A stretch of 64,000 nt of DNA from Muricoccus nepalensis. Lineage in GTDB: Bacteria > Pseudomonadota > Alphaproteobacteria > Acetobacterales > Acetobacteraceae. The notes under the pieces were generated by a model. The model ran no database searches. It saw only the letters and a program-made list of their open reading frames with translations, and was not told the DNA's origin. A program made the position numbers and the translations under genes. Positions 17,904 through 27,524 of the stretch are shown here, piece by piece. The stretch spans positions 1,457-65,456 of the forward strand of contig NZ_RCZP01000022.1 in the NCBI RefSeq assembly GCF_006438825.1. Direction: 5' to 3'. The first letter of the stretch is position 1. Every line of letters starts with the position of its first letter.

Positions 17904-19166
17904 GTGTCCGGACTGCTGGCGCTCGGAGCAATCGCCCTGGGCTTGGTCCAGACCATGGCCGAGGCCGTTCCCGGCGGGGTCGCCGGGAACGTCACCGATC
18001 GTCGCTTCTGCGGTCTGCTCCGCGGCATCCTGCATCGCTTCTCGGGCATGCGTGCTAGTCCCGGACGAGCCGGGGTCATCGCTGGCATCCGCTCCGCCCA
18101 GGCGCGCGCCCTTGAGCGTTCGGCTCGGGCCTGCCGCGCCATCGCTATCGCCCGTCCGGCTGGAAGCCGCGACGAGGCTCTGGTCCGGTACCTCGATCGG
18201 GTGATTGCTACGAGCGCGCGCACCGCTGGCCGCCCCAGCACCGCTCCGCCGCTGTCGGACGACGTGGCCGAGACCGTTTCGCCCGCCCTGTCCGATCTGC
18301 TCGCAGCGCCTCCAAACGACGGACCGGCCAGCGGTCGAGCGCGCGCCGTTATTGAGTTCATTGAGAAGACGGTGATCGACGACCTAGCCCTCCTCCTCGC
18401 CGGGTCCGACCTTCCGAAGGAGTTCAAAGTCTACCTGCGGGAGGGAGGACCCGACGGTGCGAACCGGTTCATAGATCTCTTCGTCCACGCCATCCTTGAA
18501 GAGCTAAACCGGAACGACGTCCTCCGGAACATCCTTGCGGCCGAGGAGCTGGCGGCAATCCGTGCGCTCTTGGTCGACGTCGCTGATGACGTCTACGCGA
18601 TCGGACGACTGCTCCATGCACTCGAGCGCTCCCCACCCTACTCGGATCCGCTTGCGCTCCTCAGGGCGATGTCGGAGGCCAGGCCCTTCGCCGGGATCGT
18701 CCCGGCCTCTGCGACCTCCGCGATCGGAGCAGGACGTCCGCGACTCGCTGCGACGGAACTCGTGATCGGGGAGAACGTCCGCCTGCGAATCGACATGCCC
18801 TTCGACGGGCACCTGACTGTGCTGCACCACGGCTATGAGGAAGCGCCGGAACGGAGCTTTCTCTGGCTGAACCCCCTGCTCGACCTCGCCGGGCGGCTGG
18901 TAGCGGGAAGGCACGTGCTGCCCAACAAGGGAGATGGCTTGCCGGTGTCGGGCCCCGAAGCCCGCAGCGCGCTTCTCTTCGTCGTCACTGCGATGATGCC
19001 GCGACACGGTTGGAGCGGGACCACGGCGCTCGAAGCGACACCCCTCGAGGTCTTCCATCTCGCGTCGTGGCTTCAGTTCCTCCCCGCGGGAGACCGAGCG
19101 CTCTGCGTGGTCGAATACGTCGAGCAGGATGCACCACCGCCATCGCGGTCGGCGCAAAAGGCATGA
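17904..19166 (+). CDS. DUF4384-like protein of the CHAT locus
   Basis: I choose GTG 17904 because GGGAGGGGAT ends four bases upstream; GTG 17889 would place this site inside the gene. The 420-residue protein starts with a hydrophobic segment (SGLLALGAIALGLVQTMAEA), has a helical middle, and ends in a domain resembling DUF4384 (RLRIDMPFDGHLTVLHHG, WLNPLLDLAGRLVAG, VLPNKGDGLPVSGPEA). In bacteria DUF4384 is often attached to caspase-like proteases, which fits the coupled TPR-CHAT gene downstream: the stop and next start overlap as ATGA. It may be a recognition or regulatory subunit. The DUF4384 assignment is by eye. Confidence 0.6.
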   Translation: MSGLLALGAIALGLVQTMAEAVPGGVAGNVTDRRFCGLLRGILHRFSGMRASPGRAGVIAGIRSAQARALERSARACRAIAIARPAGSRDEALVRYLDRVIATSARTAGRPSTAPPLSDDVAETVSPALSDLLAAPPNDGPASGRARAVIEFIEKTVIDDLALLLAGSDLPKEFKVYLREGGPDGANRFIDLFVHAILEELNRNDVLRNILAAEELAAIRALLVDVADDVYAIGRLLHALERSPPYSDPLALLRAMSEARPFAGIVPASATSAIGAGRPRLAATELVIGENVRLRIDMPFDGHLTVLHHGYEEAPERSFLWLNPLLDLAGRLVAGRHVLPNKGDGLPVSGPEARSALLFVVTAMMPRHGWSGTTALEATPLEVFHLASWLQFLPAGDRALCVVEYVEQDAPPPSRSAQKA

Positions 19167-22100
19167 CTGTTGAGGAGGAACTCGTACGGTTCCTTGATGC
19201 CGATCCCCACACAAAGGCGCGCATCCTCGGCTCCGCATCGGAGCATCTCCCGGGCCGCCCGGCCGTCGCCGTCCTGCTGCGGTGGGCGGAGAGGGACGAC
19301 CGTCCGTACGACGTCCAGGATCTCCGGGATCACGCCGAACTCCTTGAGCGATGCTGCGACCTCCCAGCGAACGGACGGGCAGACGCGCTGCGGGAGTGGA
19401 CCCTCTTCCGCCAGTGCCGCGCAGATCTCGTCGAGGCCACCGATCGACCCGGCGCCGGTCCGGACGAGATCGGTCCCGCGACGGCCGAGGTCTACGCGAG
19501 GCTGACGTCGACCCTGCCACTCGGGCCGCGCCTTAGGATCGCTGCGAACGTCGGCGAGGCGCTCGCGATGGCGGCGGCAAGGCTCGACAGCGCCGCACGC
19601 GCCTTCGCTGCGATGGAACTCCTCGGTCTGGCGGCCAACGATCCTGGTCCGGGATACGCCCCCGACGAGCGGTGGTCCGTGGTCTCGACGCAGGCGTTGT
19701 CGCTCTACGTCCTCGGCAGCGTGACGGCAGACGCGGACCCACTCTATAGGGCGGTGGCCATGCTCCGCAGCTTGCTCGGAAGCGGATACATGGAGCCGGG
19801 TAGTAGAGCCTGGGCGGTCGCGCAGGATCGCCTGGGACTGGCTTTGGTGCAAATCGGATCGTGGGCGAGGAACGGAGGCGTCCTGCGCGAGGCTGTCATC
19901 GCGTTCCGTGCTGCGCTGGAGCACCTGCCGCGTGCGGCGGAGCAGCACTGGCGGAGCGCTATCCTGAACAACCTGGGAGGCGCGCTCCAGACGCTCGGCC
20001 TCGTTGCCAACGACCTCCGGGCCACCCAGGACGCAGTGTCGGCGTACAGGCAGGCCATACGCTTTCGACCGAAGCCCGCTCGAGCCCGCGAGCGGGCGGC
20101 CGCCGAGGCAAATCTTGGCGCGGCGCTCCTCACGCAAGCGGATCTCGACAACTCCGTAAGGTCGGCGCGGCTCGCCGTACGCGCCTACCACCGCTCTATT
20201 GAGGCGGAAAATAGCCTCCCTCGCCAGGCCCGGGCGAGCCGCCTGACCGGGTTGGGGTCGGCCTACCGGGTCGTCGCGGCGAGCGGCCAGGATCTCCGCC
20301 TAGCCCGGAAGGCGGTTGAAACACTGACCAAGGCTTGCTCGCTGGCGACCCCCGAGGATCCAGCGGCCGAACGGGCGAGCACCCTGTCCGAACTCGGCAG
20401 GGCGTCGTCCCTCCTCGCCGCGATGGCCGGTGACGTGAACCTTTCGCATCGATCAATTGCCCTGATGCGCGACGCGCTGGCCGTCCGAAGGGAGGACGGG
20501 GCGAGCGACGCCACGCTGGCAATCACCGAAGCCAATCTCGGGACGGTCCTCCTTTCCCATGGCGACCTCGTCACCGACCCCTTGTCGATCCAGGAGGCCG
20601 TCGCAATCCTCCGGCAGGTCTCGGGAAGCGGCCAGGAGACCCTCGCGCCGGGCGCAAGGGTACACGTCTCAAAACAACTTTCGACAGCGCTCACCCGCCT
20701 CGCCGATCTCCGTGGGGACCCGGCTCTGGCGCGCGAGGCGGTAGAAGTCCTGATGGCTCACAAGGAGACGCCGCCTTCCGGCCGGTTTCTGCGTGGCCTG
20801 GGCGAGGCTTGGCTCGCGGTGGGCGATCTCGCCCGGGATACGAGGGCCCTTCGGCGAGCCACGATCGCCCTGCGGCGCAGCGCCCGGGCGACGCCGGAGC
20901 CGGAGTTCCCATCGGAGTGGCGAGCTGTCCAGAGCCAGATCGGCGCTGCCTGCTCCAGCCTCGCGCAGCGCGCCGACGATCCCGCCGCGGCGAAAATGGC
21001 CGTCGCGGCCTTTAGGGCATCCCTCGAGACAGGGGCGAGCACGACGCCCGCGACGCTCCGCGCGAGGAGATCGGCGGGCCTCGCTGCGGCGCTCCTCCTT
21101 CTCGGACGCCTTGAAGGCGACCCGGTTCCCATCACCGAAGCCGTCCAGTTGCTTCGTGCCGCCCTTGTCGCGCCCGGCATTGGTGGACGGCCCGCCGACT
21201 GGACGAGGACCGCGATCAATCTCTCGTCGGCGCTGGGAGCCCTCGGGCGGCTCTCAGCGGACGGGGAGGCGCAAAGGGAGGCAATCTCCCTCGCGAGGAG
21301 GGTACTCGCCCGCCTAGACCACACGGACGCGCCAGAAGACTGGGCGCGCGCGGCGCGGAGCCTCGGCCGCATCCTCGTCGACAAGGCCGTGCACGAGGAC
21401 ACGCTGGGAGCATGGACCGCCGTCGCGTTGCACGAGGCCGCGACCTTGGAAATCCTGGAGACCCTGGTCGGGGCCGCCCTCGACTTGCGGACCCAGATGG
21501 CATGGTCGGGCGACGTCGCGCGATCGTCGTTGCGTCTCGCGGCGGCCTGGATGCGGACGGAACGTACGCACGACGCGTTCCTTGCCGTCCAGAGAGGGCT
21601 GGCAATCCAGTTGACGACTTCTCTCGACGAGGGAGGAGGGGGTGGCGAGGCTCGGGCGGCAGGGATCCGGTTCGCGCGGGTCCGATGGCGGGAAGCAGCA
21701 GCTCGTCTCGGCAGCCTTGACACGCAGATCGCGAAGACGCCGCCCGGGGAGGTGCGACACACGCTGGCGATCCAGCGCGATGAACAGCACGCCACCGCGC
21801 GGGAGGAGTTCGCTCGCCTGCAGGAGCGTCTGCTGGAGGCCGGGATCGGACCGCCGTCGCCTCTGCCACCAGAGGTTGTCGCCTCTGGCCTCGGCGCCGA
21901 ACATGTCTTCGTCATCCCGGTGATCGGTGCCGGGAACGGGTTTCTCCTGGTCTTGGACGCGCATCGACCCGGCGCTGGTCTTCACCGCCTCGAACTCGAG
22001 GAGCGGGCGGCGCTCGACCAGATCGGACTGCTCGTTGCCCCGGACCGAATCGCGCCGACGCGGCCGAGCGACATCGCGTGGCTCGACGGTTACGCCAGGT

Positions 22101-23152
22101 TCCGCGGCGCGATCGACAAGGACGGGCGGGTATCCGGCGCGGAAATTGCGGCCTGGAACGGTGTAATCGAGCGCCACCTGGGTTGCCTGTGGACGGCGAT
22201 CATGGGACCGCTCGACGCGTTCCTCAAAGGCGAGCTGCGGCTTCCCCTTGGTGCGCGGGTGACGATCGTACCGTCCGGGCTGCTGTCGGTGATGCCCCTG
22301 CACGCCGCACGGCGCCCGACGCCGCAGGGGATGCGATACTTTTTAGAGGACTGGATCGTCAGTTACGCGCCGAGTCCGGCGGCGTTCCTCGCAAGTCGGA
22401 AGCGACGCGACAGCCGAACGTCCGCGGGCGAGGTGCTGGCGGTCAACTTCGGAACGACCGTCACGTCGGTGCCCGGAGCACTCCGAGGTCGCGCGCCGCA
22501 GACCCTGACCGGGGACGCCGCGACGGTCGACGCAGTTATGCGATCGCTGCCGGGCGCCGCCTACCTTCTCTTCTCCTGTCACGGAGTATGGGACTTTGAG
22601 AATCCGGCGTCATCGGCGCTCGTCTTGGCACGCGAGGGGACGGAGGGCGACGAAGCGGCGGGTCGGCTAACGGTCGGACGGATCCGTAATTCCGATCTCG
22701 GCGCGAGCCGACTAGCCATACTCGCTGCGTGCGAGAGTGGGCTCATCGGCCTCGGCCATAGCCAAGAGGCGATCGGCTTCCCAGCCGCGCTTGTGGAGGC
22801 GGGCCTGCCAGGCGTGATCGCCTCGCTCTGGATTGTTGAGCAAGGCGCGACGAAGATCCTCGTCGACACGCTCTTCGAACGCCATCTGCTGTCGGGGCTG
22901 GAACCAGACGAAGCCCTACAGTTCGCCCAACTAGACCTGCTGCGCGGCAACGTCTCGCTATCGACGCCGGACGAGTGCGTCAGGTCCGGACTGGATCAAG
23001 CGACCCTGGTGATGACGACTGGGGCCATCCCGAACCGCAGGCAGCGTATGTCGGCGATTGGCCGCCCTACGGGGTCCGGACCCTCGCCAGCGTCTACTCC
23101 GCCGCGCTCGGCGCCGTTCTACTGGGCCGCCTTCGCACTAACCGGCGTATAG
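19163..23152 (+). CDS. TPR-CHAT cysteine protease
   Basis: I start this 1329-residue protein at ATG 19163, in an ATGA overlap with the preceding stop; the longer frame is a shadow. About residues 60-850 form a TPR-like superhelix of repeated helix pairs (for example LAVRAYHRSIEAENSLPRQA, LAITEANLGTVLLSHGDLV). The C-terminal CHAT domain, a caspase/separase-clan peptidase, has LLSVMPLHAARRP, the catalytic-His motif FSCHG (His1140) and catalytic-Cys motif LAACESG (Cys1190), then GFPAALVEAGLPGVIASLW. All hallmark residues are present, so it is probably active. TPR-CHAT proteins act as regulated executioner proteases, as in Craspase; no CRISPR genes are visible here. Confidence 0.88.
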   Translation: MTVEEELVRFLDADPHTKARILGSASEHLPGRPAVAVLLRWAERDDRPYDVQDLRDHAELLERCCDLPANGRADALREWTLFRQCRADLVEATDRPGAGPDEIGPATAEVYARLTSTLPLGPRLRIAANVGEALAMAAARLDSAARAFAAMELLGLAANDPGPGYAPDERWSVVSTQALSLYVLGSVTADADPLYRAVAMLRSLLGSGYMEPGSRAWAVAQDRLGLALVQIGSWARNGGVLREAVIAFRAALEHLPRAAEQHWRSAILNNLGGALQTLGLVANDLRATQDAVSAYRQAIRFRPKPARARERAAAEANLGAALLTQADLDNSVRSARLAVRAYHRSIEAENSLPRQARASRLTGLGSAYRVVAASGQDLRLARKAVETLTKACSLATPEDPAAERASTLSELGRASSLLAAMAGDVNLSHRSIALMRDALAVRREDGASDATLAITEANLGTVLLSHGDLVTDPLSIQEAVAILRQVSGSGQETLAPGARVHVSKQLSTALTRLADLRGDPALAREAVEVLMAHKETPPSGRFLRGLGEAWLAVGDLARDTRALRRATIALRRSARATPEPEFPSEWRAVQSQIGAACSSLAQRADDPAAAKMAVAAFRASLETGASTTPATLRARRSAGLAAALLLLGRLEGDPVPITEAVQLLRAALVAPGIGGRPADWTRTAINLSSALGALGRLSADGEAQREAISLARRVLARLDHTDAPEDWARAARSLGRILVDKAVHEDTLGAWTAVALHEAATLEILETLVGAALDLRTQMAWSGDVARSSLRLAAAWMRTERTHDAFLAVQRGLAIQLTTSLDEGGGGGEARAAGIRFARVRWREAAARLGSLDTQIAKTPPGEVRHTLAIQRDEQHATAREEFARLQERLLEAGIGPPSPLPPEVVASGLGAEHVFVIPVIGAGNGFLLVLDAHRPGAGLHRLELEERAALDQIGLLVAPDRIAPTRPSDIAWLDGYARFRGAIDKDGRVSGAEIAAWNGVIERHLGCLWTAIMGPLDAFLKGELRLPLGARVTIVPSGLLSVMPLHAARRPTPQGMRYFLEDWIVSYAPSPAAFLASRKRRDSRTSAGEVLAVNFGTTVTSVPGALRGRAPQTLTGDAATVDAVMRSLPGAAYLLFSCHGVWDFENPASSALVLAREGTEGDEAAGRLTVGRIRNSDLGASRLAILAACESGLIGLGHSQEAIGFPAALVEAGLPGVIASLWIVEQGATKILVDTLFERHLLSGLEPDEALQFAQLDLLRGNVSLSTPDECVRSGLDQATLVMTTGAIPNRRQRMSAIGRPTGSGPSPASTPPRSAPFYWAAFALTGV

Positions 23153-23622
23153 TCCCCGCCGCTCGGCAGGATCGCGCCTGGACTCATCGTTCAATCTGAA
23201 AGCTCCCTGGATGCTTTCCTGCCCATGCTGGATGCCGAATGGGTGACAGGTTACCGCAACGGCGCCGAGTTCTGGCGCAGGTTCGGCGACTAAGGTGGGA
23301 ATCAGTGCCGAATTGGGTCCTCCTCCGAGAGCGACCGCAAATGCCTGATCTACCCGCCGGAGTTGACGAGCGGGTGAGGTCTCGATTGGCACCGCTGAGA
23401 CGATATCTTCGCTCCAGTTTCCGCACCATCCGAGGGAAATAGGGCACATTTCCGCGGGGTTCCGGCTCGCCGCTTACTCACACGCACTAAAAGATGCCAC
23501 TGAGCTCATGACGAGACCCGCTGGCTTCAGGGATCGCCAGGGAGCTTGCGGCTGTAGGGGCAAGTGAGTCAAAATTCACGGGGTGGTGCTTGCCTGGATG
23601 ATCGTGTAGTGCGCCCGAATGT
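23153..23622. other. Spacer between the CHAT gene and the IS3 element
   Basis: About 470 bp with no intact gene. A plus-strand stretch around 23220-23440 (WVTGYRNGAEFWRRFG, then frame-shifted DERVRSRLAPLRRYLRSSFR) looks like remnants of a decayed coding sequence with several stops. Whatever linked CHAT to the metallopeptidase gene has probably been damaged here. Confidence 0.35.
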
Positions 23623-23643
23623 TGAGACAGCTGGCTGCGCTAT

Positions 23644-24750
23644 TCAGGCGGCCAAGGGTAGGTTGGCCGTTGGGCATTGAGCAAGGCTGCGGTGCTCAGC
23701 GCGAATCTGGTTCGGGGTGCGATAAGCGTGCCGGGCGACGAGCCAGGTCGCGTTGTAGTGGGCGACGAAGTCCTGCAATCCACGGCGCAGCTCTTCGATG
23801 GTGTCGAAGGTGTGCACCCAGAGGACGTTCTCTTTCAGGGTGCGGATGAAGCGCTCGGCAACGCCGTTGCCCTCTGGCTGGCGGACAAAGGAGGGCGAGC
23901 TCTCGATGCCAAGGAAGGCAATCTCGTCCTGGAAGTCGCCTGACATGTAGTTGGAGCCGTGGTCGTGGCGGAGCGCCAGGCCCTTGGCCGCGTCCTTCTC
24001 GATGCGGCCCAAGTGGCGCAGGACGCCCTGGCGCACCGGCTCGAGCGCCTCGAAGCGGTTGGCTGAGCGGGCGGCATGGCTGCCGACGCACTCGCCGGAG
24101 CAGTGGTCGACGGCAACAAACAGCCGGGCCCGGCCTTCTCTGACGGTCACGGTTTCGGTCATGTCGGTGCCCCACATCGCATCCACCACGGTGGTGGTGA
24201 TGGTGCCGTCATGGGCGCGCTGCCCGGGACGGCCGACCCGGTGCGGCGCGAGCAGGCCGTGCTGGCCCATCAGGCGCCGGACCCGCCGGGCCGAGGTGCG
24301 GATCCCGGCATGGCGCAACCGGGCCCAGATCTTCCTGTAGCCCTCGCCATGCAGGCGCGAGCCGAGGATCTGGGCGCGAATGTGCCCGAGCAACGCGGCA
24401 TCGGAGGGGGCACCGACCGGGCCCCGGCGTGGCGGACCGGCCGGAGCCGCGGGGTCGGGCGCCGCGCGATGGCGGTAAACTGTGGCGCGTGAGAGGTGCC
24501 AGACCCGAGCGACCCTAGCCAGGCCGTAGGGACGACCCATGGCCGGGGAGACGGCCTGGCTCACCGCCTCGACCTCCGTCGGGCCAAAGGGCGGCCGACT
24601 TCCAAGGCCGCGATCTTCCGTTCCAGCAGCTCGTTGGCCATGGTGACCTCGCCGAGCTTGGCCCTGAGGCGGAGCAGCTCCTCGTCGCGCCCGTCGCGCT
24701 CGCGCGCCTTCATCGCCGCCTCTGCCGCGACCAGGGCGCGGTCGCGCCAC
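23644..24750 (-). CDS. IS3-family transposase OrfB
   Basis: The frame is 368 codons, but the part before about codon 55 only shadows OrfA; the genuine OrfB sequence begins around FGPTEVEAVSQAVSPAMGRP. The DDE integrase core is complete: MWGTDMTETV (Asp), LRHDHGSNYMSGDF (Asp) and GNGVAERFIRTLKEN (Glu). It is likely produced as an OrfAB fusion. The frame is intact. Confidence 0.88.
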   Translation of the reverse strand: MARPRPGRGRGGDEGARARRARRGAAPPQGQARRGHHGQRAAGTEDRGLGSRPPFGPTEVEAVSQAVSPAMGRPYGLARVARVWHLSRATVYRHRAAPDPAAPAGPPRRGPVGAPSDAALLGHIRAQILGSRLHGEGYRKIWARLRHAGIRTSARRVRRLMGQHGLLAPHRVGRPGQRAHDGTITTTVVDAMWGTDMTETVTVREGRARLFVAVDHCSGECVGSHAARSANRFEALEPVRQGVLRHLGRIEKDAAKGLALRHDHGSNYMSGDFQDEIAFLGIESSPSFVRQPEGNGVAERFIRTLKENVLWVHTFDTIEELRRGLQDFVAHYNATWLVARHAYRTPNQIRAEHRSLAQCPTANLPLAA

Positions 24751-24953
24751 TCGCTCAGGCGGGCGACGGTGACGTTGAGCTCGCGGGCCACGGTCTCCAG
24801 CGGCTCACCGCGCAGCAGGCGGGTGACAGCGGCCAGCTTGCGCCGGGCGGAGTTGCGACGCTCCGGCACGGCACCGCCCGTCGGGGCGCCAGCATCAGCG
24901 TTCTGGGCGCCCGCTGGCGCCCCCACGGGCTTGTCGCTGTGGTTCTGGTCCAT
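24561..24953 (-). CDS. IS3-family transposase OrfA
   Basis: A 130-residue helix-turn-helix protein: LLRGEPLETVARELNVTVARLSEW is the DNA-binding part, and RLRAKLGEVTMANELLERKI is the leucine-zipper-like helix. It overlaps the 5' part of OrfB in another frame, the arrangement from which IS3 elements make an OrfAB fusion transposase by programmed frameshifting. Confidence 0.85.
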   Translation of the reverse strand: MDQNHSDKPVGAPAGAQNADAGAPTGGAVPERRNSARRKLAAVTRLLRGEPLETVARELNVTVARLSEWRDRALVAAEAAMKARERDGRDEELLRLRAKLGEVTMANELLERKIAALEVGRPLARRRSRR

Positions 24954-25001
24954 CGGTCTGACCTCCGGTTGCGGTGACCTCTACCGCAGTCGGCTGTCTC
25001 A

Positions 25002-25381
25002 TCGAACCTTGCCGCACCCCAGACCGAATCACGTCCTCACACTGATCTCCGCAACAGCGCCCGGCCGAGGTGCCCGGCTGGGATATCGTTTGCCCAACCG
25101 CAATCGGCAGGCTCCAATGGTGGGTCACGTCGCAACCGGCGGCATGCGGATTAACGGCATGGAACGGTCCGTACCTCGGCCAACCGCGAAATGTCCTGGA
25201 CTGCCTCAGCAGGAATGTTAGGGTTTTCGCGACTGTTCCGGAGATCATCCGTTATGGATCAGCGTCGCTTCCTCATCTCCGGCTCGATTATCTCGCCAGC
25301 TATTCGGTATCCTGCACACCCTGCGTGTCGTCCACATCGGATGGTGGCGAGACCTGCTCTCATATCGGTCGGCTTTAGGCC
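25002..25381. other. Spacer upstream of the metallopeptidase gene
   Basis: About 380 bp with no gene I can support. It separates the IS3 element from the metallopeptidase ATG at 25382. No strong ribosome-binding site is visible before that ATG. The promoter for the right half of the locus would have to lie here or in the IS. Confidence 0.35.
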
Positions 25382-27520
25382 ATGAGGATCACGTCGCCAA
25401 AAGTTTTTGCCCCCGTCCGGCGCCTGCGGGTGTTCGCGTTTGATCCGAGCCTGGCTCTTCGCCTCGACACGTTCGACATGAACGAGATCACCGTCCGCAT
25501 CCCCTCTGAACGAGACCCTCGGACCGGCGAGCCGACCCTGAGGCCTGGGCCAGTCGGGGAATACGTGGAGGTCGTCGACGTCGATCCCGCCTCGGGTCTC
25601 GCCTACGCTCCGGTGAACCTCGACGAGGCGGCAATCCTCGCCGAAGACGGACTGCCTCCTTCCGAGGGCAATCCGCAGTTCCACCAACAGATGGCCTACG
25701 CTGTCGCCATGGTCACTATCGGCAACTTCGAGCGGGCACTGGGTCGCGTCGCCCTCTGGTCACCACGCCGCTCAAAGGACGGCATGATCCGGCAGTTCGT
25801 CCGACGTCTCCGAATATATCCTCACGCCCTAAGGGGTAGGAACTCCTTCTACAGCCCTGAGAAAAAGGCGATCCTGCTCGGCTACTTCCCCGTGCGGACC
25901 AAAGACGCCCACAACACACCGGGCACCATCGTCTTCTCCTGCCTCTCGCACGACATTATCACGCACGAGGTCACTCACGCACTCCTGGACGGTATTCACC
26001 CGCGCTTCAACGAAGCGACCAACCCCGACGTGCACGCGTTCCACGAGGCCTTTGCCGACCTCGTCGCGCTTTTTCAGCATTTCTCGTATCCAGGCGTTCT
26101 GCATGACCAGATCGTGCGCGCGCGGGGCGACCTGTCCGGCGATACGCTCCTCGCGAAACTCGCTCAGCAGTTCGGACGAGCCACTGGGAGGGGATCGGCG
26201 CTTCGCGACGCCCTGGGCAGGGAGGGGAGCGACGGAATCTGGCGGCGCACGTCTCCCAACGCCCGCGCTCTCGAGACCGTCGTAGAGCCGCACGACCGGG
26301 GCGCCATCCTCGTGGCCGCGATCTTTGCCGCCTTCATCCTCGTCTACCAGGCGCGGACAGCCGACCTGTTCCGTATCGCCACCCAGGGTACCGGCATCCT
26401 GCCCGCCGGTGACATACACCCGGACCTCGCCAAACGCCTCGCCGAGGAGGCGACGAAGATCTCGCAGCACGTCCTACAGATGGTCATTCGGGCCCTGGAC
26501 TACTGCCCGCCCGTAGACATCACATTTGGCGACTACCTCAAGGCCGTCATTACGGCCGACCTCGACCTCAATCCCGAGGACGAGTACGGCTACCGCGTCG
26601 CAATGATCCAGAGCTTCCGCCAGTGGGGGATCCACCCTCGCAAGACGCGGAGCATGTCGGTCGAGAGCCTGACTTGGCCGGACCTTCGCGAGGCGCGGAT
26701 GCAGTCCGACACCGGCGCCCAAGGTACTGGAGCGGTCCTGCTCTCGGAAGTCGTTATGAAGAGCAGCCTCGACGAGACGACAAGCGCCGTGCGGAACCTC
26801 ATCCAAGAGGAGCAGCCGCCGGAGGACGACGACGAGGGCCCCGACTCCCCGGAAGTCACGCCGATCCTCCTAACCGCCTTGCCCGCGCCGCGATCCATCA
26901 GCAGGAGTTCCTTGCGTTTCGAGCCTTGGACGCTCGACAGCGATCGGCGGAAGATGTGGAACCTGTCCCAGTCGAATGCAAAGGCTATGCATCGCTGGCT
27001 GCTCTACGGACAGGGTTCAGGGCAGGCGGCGAACTTCGGCCTCGTCCTCGATAAGGGGTTAGCACCTTTGACCGTCTACACGACGAAGCACGGCAAACCG
27101 GCCGTGGAAGTTCACGCCGTGCGCAGGGCAGTCCGGCGGAGTCCTCGAGGTGCCCTCGTCGCCGACCTCGTGGTCGAGATGACGCAGCGGCGCAAGGGCT
27201 ACTTCAGTCCGAAGGTGCAGGAAAGGATGGACTTGGGCGACGTCGACGACGCGGACTACACAACGCATCAGCCCGACTTCGTCTACAGGGCGGGCTGCAC
27301 GCTGCTCATAGACCCGGTGACATCGACCGTGAGGCGGGTCATCCGTACCTCTGGCACAATCGCCGACAATGCCGAACTTGCGCGCGTCCGCGAGTTCATG
27401 ACCGGTGGCTTCTCGGTTAGTGGAAACGCGTTCGACTCCGGGCTGTCGCCGAGCCGCGCCGTTGCTGAGCGTGACATCCGGGAGCCGTTCGCGATGCTGC
27501 ACCGCTACGCGGAGGGATGA
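25382..27520 (+). CDS. M4-like (gluzincin) metallopeptidase
   Basis: A 712-residue protein without signal peptide. The zinc site HEVTH (His195, Glu196, His199) is followed by HEAFADLVALF, where Glu222 would be the third ligand and Asp226 the conserved partner, as in thermolysin NEAISD. The ligand spacing is 23 residues against about 20 in thermolysin. The C-terminal half (about residues 510-712) contains VHAVRRAVRRSPRGALVADLV and CTLLIDPVTSTVRRVIRT and is unknown to me. The MBL gene follows after four bases. Lack of export suggests an intracellular effector or CHAT-activated protease; activation by CHAT is inference. Confidence 0.75.
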   Translation: MRITSPKVFAPVRRLRVFAFDPSLALRLDTFDMNEITVRIPSERDPRTGEPTLRPGPVGEYVEVVDVDPASGLAYAPVNLDEAAILAEDGLPPSEGNPQFHQQMAYAVAMVTIGNFERALGRVALWSPRRSKDGMIRQFVRRLRIYPHALRGRNSFYSPEKKAILLGYFPVRTKDAHNTPGTIVFSCLSHDIITHEVTHALLDGIHPRFNEATNPDVHAFHEAFADLVALFQHFSYPGVLHDQIVRARGDLSGDTLLAKLAQQFGRATGRGSALRDALGREGSDGIWRRTSPNARALETVVEPHDRGAILVAAIFAAFILVYQARTADLFRIATQGTGILPAGDIHPDLAKRLAEEATKISQHVLQMVIRALDYCPPVDITFGDYLKAVITADLDLNPEDEYGYRVAMIQSFRQWGIHPRKTRSMSVESLTWPDLREARMQSDTGAQGTGAVLLSEVVMKSSLDETTSAVRNLIQEEQPPEDDDEGPDSPEVTPILLTALPAPRSISRSSLRFEPWTLDSDRRKMWNLSQSNAKAMHRWLLYGQGSGQAANFGLVLDKGLAPLTVYTTKHGKPAVEVHAVRRAVRRSPRGALVADLVVEMTQRRKGYFSPKVQERMDLGDVDDADYTTHQPDFVYRAGCTLLIDPVTSTVRRVIRTSGTIADNAELARVREFMTGGFSVSGNAFDSGLSPSRAVAERDIREPFAMLHRYAEG

Positions 27521-27524
27521 CTCG

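Larger units (their letters stand above)
23623..25001 (-). mobile_element. IS3-family insertion sequence
   Basis: Imperfect terminal inverted repeats, TGAGACAGCTGGCTGCG at 23623-23639 and the complement of TGAGACAGCCGACTGCG at 24985-25001 (15 of 17 match), bound two overlapping transposase frames. I could not identify a confident target duplication. The element lies between the CHAT and metallopeptidase genes of one locus and is oriented against them, so it may block read-through or supply promoters. Confidence 0.85.

Noticed and set aside
19010-19162. Longer N-terminus of the CHAT protein
   Set aside because: It is the other-frame shadow of the DUF4384-like gene; the ATGA overlap at 19163 is the better start.
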